Source: Glandiceps talaboti
Lineage: Eukaryota; Hemichordata; Enteropneusta; Spengelidae
Length of the DNA: 64,000 bases
Assembly (NCBI RefSeq): GCF_964340395.1
Contig: NC_135561.1
Coordinates: 20,250,240-20,314,239 of the forward strand
Direction of reading: 5' to 3'
Positions within the stretch are counted from its first letter, which is position 1. The number at the start of each line of letters is the position of its first letter. Below are positions 11,743 through 21,129 of the stretch, piece by piece. The position numbers and the translations under genes were made by a program. The notes under the pieces are model-generated. The model ran no database searches. It was not told the DNA's origin and was given only the letters and a program-made list of their open reading frames with translations.

Positions 11743-12060
11743 CTTACCGAAATGAGACAGCTGTTTTTGAGCTGCAACAGCTCTCAAAAAGACTTCTGAC
11801 AGTTAGCTGCCGGAAGGCTGATTTTTGTGCATACATAATTAGATTTGAGCTGCAGAGAACAGCTCTCAACAGCTCAGGTAAATACCTGACAGACATTCAA
11901 CTGCTTTATAACAGACTTATGTAAGACTATCGTCAGACATCTGAAAGACCACTAACAGACCTGACAGACTAACAACAGCCTTCTGACAGCATTGTGACAA
12001 ACTGCTGAAAGACTATAAGCAGACTTCTGACAGGTATCATTGGCACACTGCAAAAGGGGA
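11743..12060. repeat. Irregular CTGACAGAC/CAGCTC-rich flank of composite element
   Basis: Dense short motifs (GACAGAC, TTCTGACAG, CAGCTCTCAA). The start (ACCCTTACCGAAATGAGA) resembles the reverse complement of 16500-16516 (TTTGGTAAGGGAA), and a similar motif-rich stretch (GACAGCTGTC repeats) fills 16140-16500. Probably parts of one rearranged element. Confidence 0.5.
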
Positions 12061-12484
12061 ATTCCTTACTAAAAATCCACTAGTTTAAAAAGTGTTCTAT
12101 ACTAATTGAAAACAAGTCTGATCAGTTTTGAGTGTTTCATTCATGTTTTAAACTTGTCAGAAGTCCTTAGTCAACTCATTTGAAACTAGTTTTAAACATG
12201 TTTTAAACCATATTAATTTTGACACTTAAAACATGCTTATACACGTTGGGGAAATATATTTGACATACAAATGTATATCAGGACTGACCATATTTGATTT
12301 GAATGCTTGTTCCCACTGAAACATATTTAAAAAATGTCAGTTTCACAAACTCACAAAGTTTGTTCACTTACATGTTTTAGGGGATACACATATATGTATG
12401 TATGTACATACTACACACACGGGCACATACTTTTGCAACCAGTAAATCATGCAGAAGAAGAATTAAATGAAAACAAGAAGCAAC

Positions 12485-12490
12485 TTTATT
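12485..12490 (-). terminator. Poly(A) signal AATAAA
   Basis: The minus strand reads AGCAATAAAGTTGC, about 370 bases beyond the proposed stop codon at 12862-12864. It would give a 3' UTR of roughly 400 bases, of ordinary length for an animal mRNA. Confidence 0.5.
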
Positions 12491-12784
12491 GCTTTTTTCC
12501 AAAATAACTAAAAGGCTTGAGACATGTCTGTAGTGAAATGACAGTACCAACATACCTGAGTTTAACAATAGTACCTGTATTCATCCATTGATTAGAAGAT
12601 AAAAAATATATGTCCCTTAATGATGGGGTTCTTCAAATCAAATCTAAAGAATTACCTACATCATACATGTGAAAGAGCTCTGGCAATTTGAGTTTGTCTT
12701 TCAACAGTTGCTGGAGTTTCAGAGTCTGACATTATTTCACTTTCAGTCATTATATAAGCTAAAGCCATTGTGTTCATCATTAGC

Positions 12785-12845
12785 ATCATCACTTCGGCAG
12801 TTTACATCATCACTTTGGCAGTTTACATCATCAGTTTGGCAGAAT
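12785..12845. repeat. 21-bp repeat, three copies
   Basis: CATCATCACTTCGGCAGTTTA and two variants in tandem. It lies in the 3' untranslated part of the minus-strand gene proposed at 12862-14646. Confidence 0.85.
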
Positions 12846-12861
12846 CAGGATCAGAATCAGA

Positions 12862-14646
12862 TCAATCAATATCCATTGGTTCCTGAAAGTCACTGCAAAG
12901 AAAGAACCAAGAGCAATCAATTAACAAAAGAAATGTTTGTTATGAATGTGAAGGGAGAGGTACACAGTTCATTTTATCTTTTGTTTCTAATAAACAGTTA
13001 CATGCTACAAACAAAGAATCTATTGTTTGTCCCTATAGAAATGCCAACTGTCTTGTGTCTTTTTACTATTTGCTCCTCTTGGGCAATTATATTGCTCTGT
13101 TTTGTTTTTATACACTAACAGATTAAAAAAGTTACTAGTACCTTTGAAAGTAGGCCTGTTCCTTCATCCTTTTTAAAGTTGCCATACAACTTTGCTAGGC
13201 GTTTGGCTTGCTTCTCTTCAGCAATTTCTCTATCTTTGTCAGTCTTTGCTTTATTGCTTTGCTGTGCTGCATGTGTTCCATTTTTTGTCCTGCTGGAGTT
13301 TGCTTTCTTTGTCCACTTTCTGTTTTTTGTACTTTTATGTTGACACTGCTTTTTCTAAAGTCATCTTGAGTTTCTACTCTAAGATGCAACAAATAAAAAC
13401 ATGCATGTAAGTAACACTAATTTTGGCAAAACAAAAATTATCAACTGGTAAATAGAATCTACAAAATGTATATTCTTGTAGTGTGTTAACAGTGGTACAC
13501 CCTAGGTGAATACATTTTATCAGACTTCCCAAAAGTACATCAGAGCAGCCATAATTAAGGAACAGCTTTATAAAAACTTTATAAAAAAATAATGAACTCG
13601 CAGTCTTCCCACATTGTCTCACTTAACACTTAACATTTCTACTTAGAATAAGACAAGGATAATTAATATTGCTTGTCTGATGGCCACAATGCCTCAACAA
13701 GAGTTCCATATTCTTACTCTCTCCTTACAACTAAATAGGTGTTGTGTTCTATAATTTGCACTATAACGTAATGAATACACAAATACATCAATATGAAGCA
13801 TTTTAAACATGACAATCTTTGATTAAAATGAAAGTCCATACCCTTATTAAATAAATACATGCATACATGTACGTATATGTATATACACACACATACATAC
13901 ATACATACATACATACATACATACATACATACATACGGACAGACCTCAATGACATACATAAAGTTGGTGAAAAGTGTTCTGCATGTACATGACAGAGCAC
14001 TGTGTAAATGTGGCTGTGACCATGGGGTGTACTAGTACTACTACTAAATGATTTGTGACACTGGTTTCTTCAAAACACTCCAACATTGTTCCATTCCATA
14101 TCTTAATTGAATAAATTAATTTGCCACTGTTTTCTAACAAGACTCAGTGCGGTACATAGGAACTCTTTCGACGAGAAACTAATAATTTTTACACGATAAA
14201 TCATGGGGGGGGGGGGGGGGGGGTGTAATCTAATTCCAGTTTACACACGGCACCAGTGCATTCTTTCCTACTTTCAATCGACAAAGTGGACACTCCAACT
14301 TGAATATTACATGTATATCAGATGTACTTTAAAAACAACTTTCGGAAGTTTCAAACAGTTGTAGAAGTCTATGTATGCAACCGTGGACCGAGGTCTAGGT
14401 CTATGTCTGAAAAGGCTCCGATCGTACGGCCACAAGTACTATAATATAAATAAGATATAACGTCTACACATAGACGACCAGGATTCTATCGTTTAAAAAA
14501 AATACCAGAGCCTATAATGTGCTCTGAAAGCGTCAGTTAAATTAACATACCTTCATCACCAAAATGAGTAGGTCTTGATGTATACCTCTTCTCATGATCA
14601 GTTGTCGAAAACGATTTTCTTTGCCTTTGTGAACCATGGCCGCCAT
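12862..14646 (-). CDS. Small lysine-rich protein, three-exon gene, family not recognised
   Basis: Proposed join, minus strand: 14646-14551, 13354-13142, 12882-12862, giving 32 + 71 + 6 = 109 residues. Exon 1 begins MAAMVHKGKENRFRQ and ends ILVMK at a donor AAG/GTATGT. Exon 2 follows acceptor CTTTAG and ends GTGLLSK at CAAAG/GTACT. Exon 3 follows TTTCAG and ends EPMDID-stop. All junctions are phase 0. Exon 2 is strikingly charged: a KNRKWTKK cluster that could be a nuclear localisation signal, then a probable helix DKDREIAEEKQAKRLAKLYG. No signal peptide or membrane segment is visible. A second in-frame ATG lies three codons in. An alternative exon 3 acceptor 12 bases upstream (TTTGCAG/TGA) would stop at once after LLSK. 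Composition suggests a nuclear or nucleolar protein, but this is inference. The overlapping plus-strand frames are antisense shadows. Confidence 0.6.
13889..13936. repeat. (ATAC)n microsatellite
   Basis: About 11 ATAC units after ACACAC, lying in intron 1 of the proposed minus-strand gene. Confidence 0.95.
14205..14223. repeat. Poly(G) run of 19
   Basis: Uninterrupted G tract in intron 1 of the minus-strand gene (C tract in the transcript). Its length is likely to be unreliable in assemblies. Confidence 0.9.
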
Positions 14647-14900
14647 CTTCCGTTTCACATTTGAAGTACTGGGGAGATTGCGCGCGTTGATTTGATTGGC
14701 TGATACGTCATAGCCTCGTTCACAATAATTTCAAAACTTCAATGCGTTGTAAACTTTACAGCAGTCGTTGATTCAATTTTGAAAAAATATATTTTTGTTT
14801 ATTATTTTGTTTCTTTCATATTATCCATGTTTGCGCTGTTATTAGCCATAAACAAAATGTTTGTTCCTAGCAGTTTTTCCACGAGCTTTGAAAGAGCCTG
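14644..14900 (-). promoter_or_regulatory. Promoter and start region of the minus-strand gene
   Basis: On the minus strand, ACGGAAGATGGCGGCC combines an ETS-like CGGAAG with a YY1-type AAGATGGCGGC overlapping the first ATG (14646-14644), as in many TATA-less animal promoters. Upstream lie a CCAAT box (14699-14695), a CRE/ATF-like TGACGTA (14710-14704) and GCGCGC. CpG dinucleotides are frequent here, unlike most of the window. The region may be bidirectional. Confidence 0.5.
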
Positions 14901-14909
14901 TGACGCCAT
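14802..14909 (-). CDS. Short ORF in CpG island, doubtful
   Basis: 35 codons starting MASQALSKLVEKLLGTN and ending NMKETK-stop. The frame is open upstream to 15029, allowing 75 codons. It starts at ATATGGCGTCA, again a YY1-like context, so it could be an upstream reading frame or an alternative first exon of the minus-strand gene. No family recognised and no second exon identified. Confidence 0.2.
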   Translation of the reverse strand: MASQALSKLVEKLLGTNILFMANNSANMDNMKETK

Positions 14910-15030
14910 ATTGTGGATATAACCTAAGCCAGCGATCGACGATCGAGGGGTTTGTTTACACCGTACGTTCACGTTACGTATCGACTCAAAACAGAGCAGT
15001 ATACTTGTAATCTCCAAAAGTTGAAGCAAA

Positions 15031-15135
15031 ATGGCAATCTATGAGAGATGGAAGCGAAAAGTGGCCATTCCAGTTCTGAGGACAACTTTGCGATCATTGG
15101 CCCACAAACGATGGACTCCCATCACTTCCGGGTGA
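15031..15135 (+). CDS. Short basic ORF at 5' side of plus-strand candidate
   Basis: 34 codons beginning MAIYERWKRKVAIPVLRTTL and ending WTPITSG-stop, in CpG-rich DNA 385 bases from the divergent minus-strand start. A GG/GTGATG donor-like site lies at its end. It could be a first exon, an upstream ORF, or chance. No homology recognised. Confidence 0.2.
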   Translation: MAIYERWKRKVAIPVLRTTLRSLAHKRWTPITSG

Positions 15136-15265
15136 TGTCCCTCGACATCAACAACACACGAACACGTACACAGACAATACCGATACCGTTTCAAGCGAGT
15201 TTGGTAGACTAATGAGATGATCGACAGGAAGGAGATGGCGAGCATCATATTTATTCATGTTATAA

Positions 15266-15578
15266 CATAACGGAGGAAATGAAGACAACTGTGAGTTATT
15301 TGACAATGAAGAGGGGAGTCAAAATCCCTTGTTGACATCCGACTGTCGAGATTTATCAGACGGCGTTGATGATGGGTATGACAACCCTGAATATGACTGA
15401 CTATAGTGAAACTGAAAACTCAGATATTGGCGAGGCCGATCATATGCGGCCCAAAATGAACCACTCTTTTCAATGCCTATACGCTACACGACCGGCCCAA
15501 GTCAAGAAATATACTGCAGGGGACATTTCCTATAGTACCCTTGAAAATGGGCCGTGTTTCTGCATATGTAACCAGTAA
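15266..15578 (+). pseudogene. Coding-like segment split by an apparent +1 frameshift
   Basis: One frame (15266-15397) is acidic and reads ...SDGVDDGYDNPEYD, then TGA. The frame one base on continues from DYSETENSDIGEADH through RPAQVKKYTAGD to CICNQ-stop at 15578. A single extra T near 15398 would join them into about 100 residues with an NPEY motif, which in known receptors binds PTB domains or endocytic adaptors. The alternatives are a decayed gene, an assembly indel or coincidence. There is no membrane segment nearby and I do not recognise the family. Confidence 0.3.
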
Positions 15579-15599
15579 TTGCTAGTCCCAAGTTGAAGC

Positions 15600-16140
15600 A
15601 TAGTAAACAAATTCCACACTAATATACGTGCATGGCTATCACAAACCCAGAATACTAAATCTGGCAAATGATTTTAAAATGGATGTTTGTTATGTAGGTG
15701 ACATATTACAAATAATTTGAGAAAACAGTTACATTAAATCTCGGTAAGTTGTGAGGGTGAACGATGCAAATAATAAATGCATACAACAATACATGTACAT
15801 TTTATATTAGAGGTATTCTGTAAGGATTGATTTTGTTGTTCATGCAGCTGGTTTACGTTTTAACAAGAACAGATTCCGGTGTTTATACTTAACAATGAAA
15901 CTTAATAAATATATTTTAACATGTAAATGTACTGTAGTTATTGGTCATTTGATGGTGTTGCAGGCATTCTTATAAATATTACCTACATTCACCTGCATAC
16001 ATTTGATGTATGTTTTAGTGAATAAGTATTTAGGCAAGTTTAATTCCAAGCAATATTTATTATGACAGAAGCATATTAACAGAGAACCCTTGGATTGGTA
16101 TGCCCTTCCACATTGCCACTGTCCAGGTAACTTTAAAATA
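15600..16140. other. Non-coding, no feature recognised
   Basis: AT-rich DNA between the CpG island and the second composite-element copy, with no supported exon. Confidence 0.45.
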
Positions 16141-16511
16141 TTCTGGAAACTACCACAAAAGCTGCTAAAAGTCTGCTGCTAGTCGTTTTGCCCATGACAG
16201 AGCAAAGTGTAAACACTCCTGACAGACATTATTTAGAAATTAACTCCTGTGGCTGAAGACAGCTGCCAGTAAACTGCAAGTAGCTGTTGGTGAACTGCAG
16301 ACAGCTGTCAGTGAGATGCGGACAGCTGTCAGTAAGCTTAAGAATTTTTTTCCTAACAGACATAAACCCTAGAAGTCTGTTGCAGACATTCAGCAGCTCA
16401 ACACATTTTTGAATGTGTGCAATAGAGCTGTTGGTAGTGTGCCACAGAGCTGAAAAGCTCTGAAAAAGCTCTTTGCCAGCTTGGGTCTGAGCTTTCAGTT
16501 TGGTAAGGGAA

Positions 16512-17212
16512 TTCATACTCACCCATCTTGCCATCGACCAGATCAGTAGTGCCCTCTGCCCAAAGTGGTTTTGGTTTATGATAGATTTATTTGACATGTA
16601 GTTACCTTTGCCTTTGTTATGCGTGTCTTGTATTATTGCTTTAGTATTATTTTATTTCCATTAAACATTTGTTTTCTAACTTATCCGGATGTGTGTGTCA
16701 AATACAATATTTAACTTGTTAAATAAGTGTTTGACAACACAGGAAGGTACACACCTAGCAATTACATAACCTCTGTTTACAGACCATACCAGTCACACAT
16801 TTATTGCCTATCACCTCATTCTTTCACAAGAATTCGCTACCATCATAGCTGTAGTACACTTCTCCACATTCCCACCACCACCCCTTTCAACCTCCTCTTG
16901 GCAACTGACCTGGTCTATGGCACTTTGGGGGACCGTACTTCGTACTTCTGCCCCCATTCGCCTCCAACTGGCATCACTCGGCCTCCAACAGGCCCCCAAC
17001 TTGCCTCAGCTGGCACCACAATTCATACTCACCCATCTTGCCATCGACCAGATCAGTAGTGCCCTCTGCCCAAAGTGGTTTTGGTTTATGATAGATATAT
17101 TTGACATGTAGTTACCTTTGCCTTTGTTATGCGTGTCTTGTATTATTGCTTTAGTATTATTTTATTTCCATTAAACATTTGTTTTCTAACTTATCCGGAT
17201 GTGTGTGTCAAA
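16512..17212. mobile_element. Composite element copy 2: repeat A - B - repeat A
   Basis: Two direct repeats of about 188 bp (16512-16699 and 17023-17212), almost identical and both running from ATTCATACTCACCC to GTGTGTGTCAAAT, flank a B segment that is the copy of 11448-11742. The layout resembles a miniature terminal-repeat retroelement, but the ends are not TG...CA and there is no polymerase. A tandem duplication of A around an inserted B is equally possible. Confidence 0.8.
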
Positions 17213-17556
17213 TCAAGAATGATGTTTCAAGCTTTGGCTGTGTCTATATACACTTTAACAGAAATATTGTATACAATGTTGTTCTACTCCAACATATGAT
17301 CACTTAGTGTACATTCCCCAAACTGAAATATATTGTCTTTTTCTGTTGAGGGGATCATCCCTCTCTTCTAAATCAAATCTTTAAAAAAAACATGAAATTT
17401 CTACTTTTATTTAAAGCTGTCAACTGAATTTCTAATGAGTAGTAATTCAGTCAAACAAAAACAGTTTGAATCTTTGATTACTTTCAAACCTAAGTGTACT
17501 TTACCAAGAAGTTTGAATTAAATTGAATGGAACCGTAAAGATTCTATAGAATTATA

Positions 17557-17899
17557 GGGATCATATGGATGATAAAATGGTATTTATTTTGGATTTGTTA
17601 TTCATAAAAACAACTCTATGATTTCCTACTTGAAAAAAAAGATGTGAAACAACATATACCAAGTCCTTGTTTGTAACTCACTAAATTGCTAAAAATTAAA
17701 AAATGTGTCAAATGTTTGTGATTGTACATACACATACAATAACAAACTTTTCAGGCACTTTCTAGCTTTTTGTAATTATTTATTGAGTTACAAATACAGA
17801 CTTGGTCTATGTTTCACATTATTAAGTAGGAAGTCATAGAGTTGTTTTATAAATAAACAAATCCAAAATAAATATCATTTTGTGGTCATCCATATGACA
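17557..17899. mobile_element. Palindromic MITE family 1, full copy
   Basis: The tips read ATCATATGGATGA and TCATCCATATGAC. The left arm and the reverse complement of the right arm (~140 bp each) share TTTATTTTGGATTTGTTA, AACAACTCTATGA, TTCCTACTT and GTGAAACA...ACCAAGTC. The interior has no coding capacity. Related copies: 19831-20060 (right part) and 41775-42105 (complete). Confidence 0.85.
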
Positions 17900-17904
17900 T
17901 ACTG

Positions 17905-18122
17905 TACATATTGATAACTGCTTCTGTACGGAATAGACTGGCTTGCAGACTAATTTGCATACTTTTTATACTGATAACTGCTATACTGCATCCACTGGCT
18001 TGCATATCATTAAGGCTTATTTGCATATTTTATATACACTGATATCTGCATTTATATCAAATGGATAATTTGCTTATCCATAAATCAGTTTGCAAAACTT
18101 TACTACACTAATAACCACTTTA
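17905..18122 (-). repeat. Inverted copy of the 5036-5255 repeat block
   Basis: The reverse complement matches 5036-5255 almost base for base, including GATATAAATGCAGATATCAG, GCCAGTGGATGCAGTATAGC and TTCCGTACAGAAGCAGTTAT. By eye, identity exceeds 90 percent apart from one patch near 18065-18090. Confidence 0.85.
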
Positions 18123-18217
18123 AAGACATACCTGAAGCAAACACACTCAAATTGCAATGACACCATATATAGGTGTTTTTAGTCTCTTTGATCACATTCT
18201 TATTGTGGAAATCAATA

Positions 18218-18625
18218 TTAGGTCAAATAAAAAAGTTGTTTGGTTCCCGTTACCCGACCCCATCTAGTTTTTCACGCCGACCTTAAACATTTTTTTTTTC
18301 ATATTCGAGAAATACAATAATAAAATCGGAAAAATCGTGATGTCTCGCAAGAAATAGTGGATGCGGAAACTGACATCAACTTAAAAAGACAATATAAAAC
18401 TGTTCTTCCGATCTGTAATGGCTGTATATCTGATAGGAAGAAAGAAACAACACAGAGACCATTTGGAAAACAATGGAAAACGTGAACTTGACACTCACAT
18501 GAGTGAAATATGAATATATATAATAAAATATAAAATAAATATGAACTATATAATAAAATAAAAATCTACCTACCCCACCTATTTTTAAATTGAATGTAAC
18601 GTGAACCACACAATTTTTTTTTTAC
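18218..18625. mobile_element. MITE family 2, copy 1
   Basis: The left end TTAGGTCAAATAAAAAAGTT and TGTTTGGTTCCCGTTAC mirror the right end GTAACGTGAACCACACAATT. The conserved core has TCTCGCAAGAAATA, GACATCAACTT and ATCTGTAATGGCTGTA. Other copies: 38124-38522 and 50137-50456. The three cores align throughout. Confidence 0.8.
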
Positions 18626-18639
18626 GCCATATATAAGTT

Positions 18640-19480
18640 AATTATTATCATTATTACTTGGTACTAACCAAGACTTAGAAAAGCTTTATATTTTCTAACT
18701 TACAAACCTAAATATACAAACTCTATGACAAAACATCAAGAGTTGCCGGAGTGATTTTTAACAAACGGAATTGACTTTAAACTGTTTGAAAACATATATT
18801 GCCAACAAGATCACAGCGACTATAATCATGCGATTTTGTTAACCTATTATGAGATTCTATGATAGATTGTTGCGGCCATATTGAAAAAAGGAAGCCATCT
18901 TGGATTTTCAATTGTCAAATTTGATGAATTAAAAGAATAACCTATGTTAAGCTAAATTTCATGCTGGTATCACAATTTGAATAATACAGCCAAAAATCAT
19001 CTGTTACCTGATCCATTTATGCAGTAATTAAAGTATATATTATAGAACTCAATAAAATGGCAACTGAAATACACACACTTGTCACTACGTTGAAGTGTTG
19101 CAGCAGGTAAAACATCACTGGCAGCGTAATTTAAGATTACTGCCTCAAGCACATCTACAGACGTCATAATTGGAATAAAATAACCTTCAGGCAAAAAATG
19201 CAGGAGAAATTAGGTCTATTTCTGTCAATCCACGGCAAACAACTAATGGGAAAAAGGAAATGAAAGTGAACAAAGAAGTCAAGTGAAGTGTGAATTGTCC
19301 ATGGCTAGTTTTCGTCACCTGCCTTATCAGTTGTACTGCAGGGTTTTACACATGTGCTGACTATGATTGTGACTCAGACATTTGAGACATGTGAACATAC
19401 ATGTATGTGCTTTATTTGTAACTAGTCTATGATGTTTTACAATTCAATTTTTCATTCAGGTAGTTCAATGTTAAGGTAAG
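18640..19480. other. Non-coding; weak family-5-like fragment
   Basis: GCGGCCATATTGAAAAAAGG and CCATCTTGGATTTTCAATTG near 18872-18911 recall dispersed family 5 but are not a clear copy. No exon supported. Confidence 0.4.
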
Positions 19481-19487
19481 GCATCTT

Positions 19488-19685
19488 GGGGATCAATTCC
19501 GTGAAAATCAAAGTTTTTCAAATCCGTCAAAACTTTGCCTTATGAAAGCTTTGTTCCTGGTCGTTTTGAAATAATAAAAGAAATCTGGGGCTCACTATCT
19601 TGTTTCAAGGAAACTAACAGTTTTGACTTCCCCATAGAGTTAACACAATATCTGATGGCCATGTTGGCCATCAATACTGTGAATA
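19488..19685 (+). repeat. Dispersed repeat family 5, truncated copy
   Basis: Shares TGAAAATCAAAGTTTTT, AAACTTTGCC, TTTTGAAATAATA, AAATCTGGG, ATCTTGTTT and AGTTAACACA with 63690-63980. Other copies: 45235-45540 (minus) and 46684-46862. Confidence 0.7.
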
Positions 19686-19830
19686 AGAAATAAGAAATTT
19701 TAATATACATGCAGGTAAAAAATGTCGCCAAATGGAAATAACATGTTATATGCATTAAACTCTTTAAAGCCACCTATAGGTATAATAACTACATGGGTTT
19801 ACTGTAACTTTAGTCACTTTAGGGTTAATA

Positions 19831-20060
19831 GTGTAACTCCAAATCAATAAATTGTAAAACATTAATAAATGGGTACACTGTTTGTTATTATACATACAAT
19901 ATCAAACTTTCTACACATTTTTTTGGCTTTTTGCAACGTATTGAAATACAAACACAGACTTGGTCTATGTTGTTTCACATTGATTTTTAAAGTAGTAAAA
20001 CCATGATAAAATTGTTTTATAAATTAAAAATACCCAAACCTCATCCATATGATCACTTTT
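19831..20060 (+). mobile_element. MITE family 1, right-half copy
   Basis: Matches the right half of 17557-17899 and 41775-42105: CAAACACAGACTTGGTCTAT, TTGTTTTATAAATTAAAAAT and the tip TCATCCATATGATCACTTT. The left arm is missing. Confidence 0.75.
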
Positions 20061-21040
20061 AAAGTAAAAGAATTAGTCATCAAAGTAAGACAAAAAAGTA
20101 ATTTTGTGTATTGTGTATCCAATTCCTTCAAAGTGATATTTTTATTATTAATAAAAATGTGAGATACAGAATTCTTTTATCATATTTTGCGGTTATCAAA
20201 ATTTAATGAACAGTGCTATTGTCCAAGCAAAACAATTTCATGACGTGATCAAAATTCCTTAAAGCTACACAACCTGTAACTGGAACATTTTTTGACTGTT
20301 TTGTTAGATATATAATGACTTAATCATGATATTGTACACACTGCACACTATTGAATCATTTGTGGTTAAAATGTGTTTGTGTAGCAGTACACTTAATATG
20401 GTACAAGATATCCTATCAGAATGATTTTTAAGGTCCATACCCAAAAATTAGTGAAGCCCCCCACCCCCACCCCCATGAATCATGATTTCAAACTATTGCT
20501 ATTTTATTTATAGATAAAATAGACCTCTAACTGACATGTACGATGTCTGAATTACTCACTGATATTTTAATATTTTTCAGTCAATATATTGTGATTGTCT
20601 GATTGAAAAAATAGATCTCCAGTTACAACTAGTACAGTTTTAAATTGTCCAACAATAAATGTATATTGAATTGCTAATTCTGCAACAGGTGTAAGTTCAA
20701 GAACTCAGTCAGTCATTACGTGATACGAGTGAATTATTGTTCAATAATGTTATTAAAGATCTGACTTCATGTCATTACTAGCCTTACAGACAGAATTACA
20801 ATTCACAGGGAAACAAATATAAGTATCCACACCACAAATTGATCACATAAAATGATTGCCAAGCCTTCTGTTAGTGTACTCGTCTTTGGTCTGTGCTTAC
20901 TCTTTGGGAGATACATTTGACAACGGACTAAAATGTGCCTCATTTTGAACAGCGCCACCTATGGCAACAACAACAATCTGTAAATGCAGCGACAGTCAAA
21001 ATAATTAGATTAAATGTTTTGTTTGACCAGGATACTTTTT
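20061..21040. other. Non-coding, no feature recognised
   Basis: AT-rich with a C-rich patch CCCCCCACCCCCACCCCC at about 20458-20475. No exon supported. Confidence 0.45.
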
Positions 21041-21079
21041 GTAACGTCTGTGTTCCAGCAATTGACATCACTGTTGCTT

Positions 21080-21122
21080 TCATCAGGACAATCTGATGAA
21101 GTCATTGACATTGTCAAAACAT
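21080..21122. ncRNA. Decayed hammerhead or Penelope-end-like motif (candidate)
   Basis: CTGATGA at 21093-21099 is followed by TTGAC-ATT-GTCAA and then AAC. Its mirror TCATCAG at 21080-21086 places a second CTGATGA on the minus strand. In known Penelope-type elements the pattern is CTGATGA, hairpin, CGAAACG; here CG appears to have become CA twice. The core is incomplete. Confidence 0.25.
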
Positions 21123-21129
21123 ACATATG

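Larger units (their letters stand above)
14640..15530. promoter_or_regulatory. CpG-rich island
   Basis: Repeated CG steps, for example GCGATCGACGATCGAGG near 14931 and CCGTACGTTCACGTTACG near 14961, contrast with CpG-poor flanks. This fits an unmethylated or promoter-associated segment between divergent coding candidates. Confidence 0.5.

Noticed and set aside
11468-11755. 95-codon plus frame, repeated at 16727
   Set aside because: Conserved only because the two repeat B copies are nearly identical; frames diverge at the replaced patch and no known protein is recognised.
12669-13410. Plus-strand frames of 149 and 72 codons
   Set aside because: Antisense to the better-supported minus-strand exons 2 and 3; composition (Phe/Leu/Gln-rich) is the complement of Lys/Glu-rich coding sequence.
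16512-17212. Classical LTR retrotransposon
   Set aside because: Direct repeats lack TG...CA ends, and there is no primer-binding site, gag or polymerase between them.
18376-18609. Minus frames with similar sequence at 18376 and 38282 as a conserved gene
   Set aside because: They are homologous because both lie in MITE family 2; frames are broken differently at each end.
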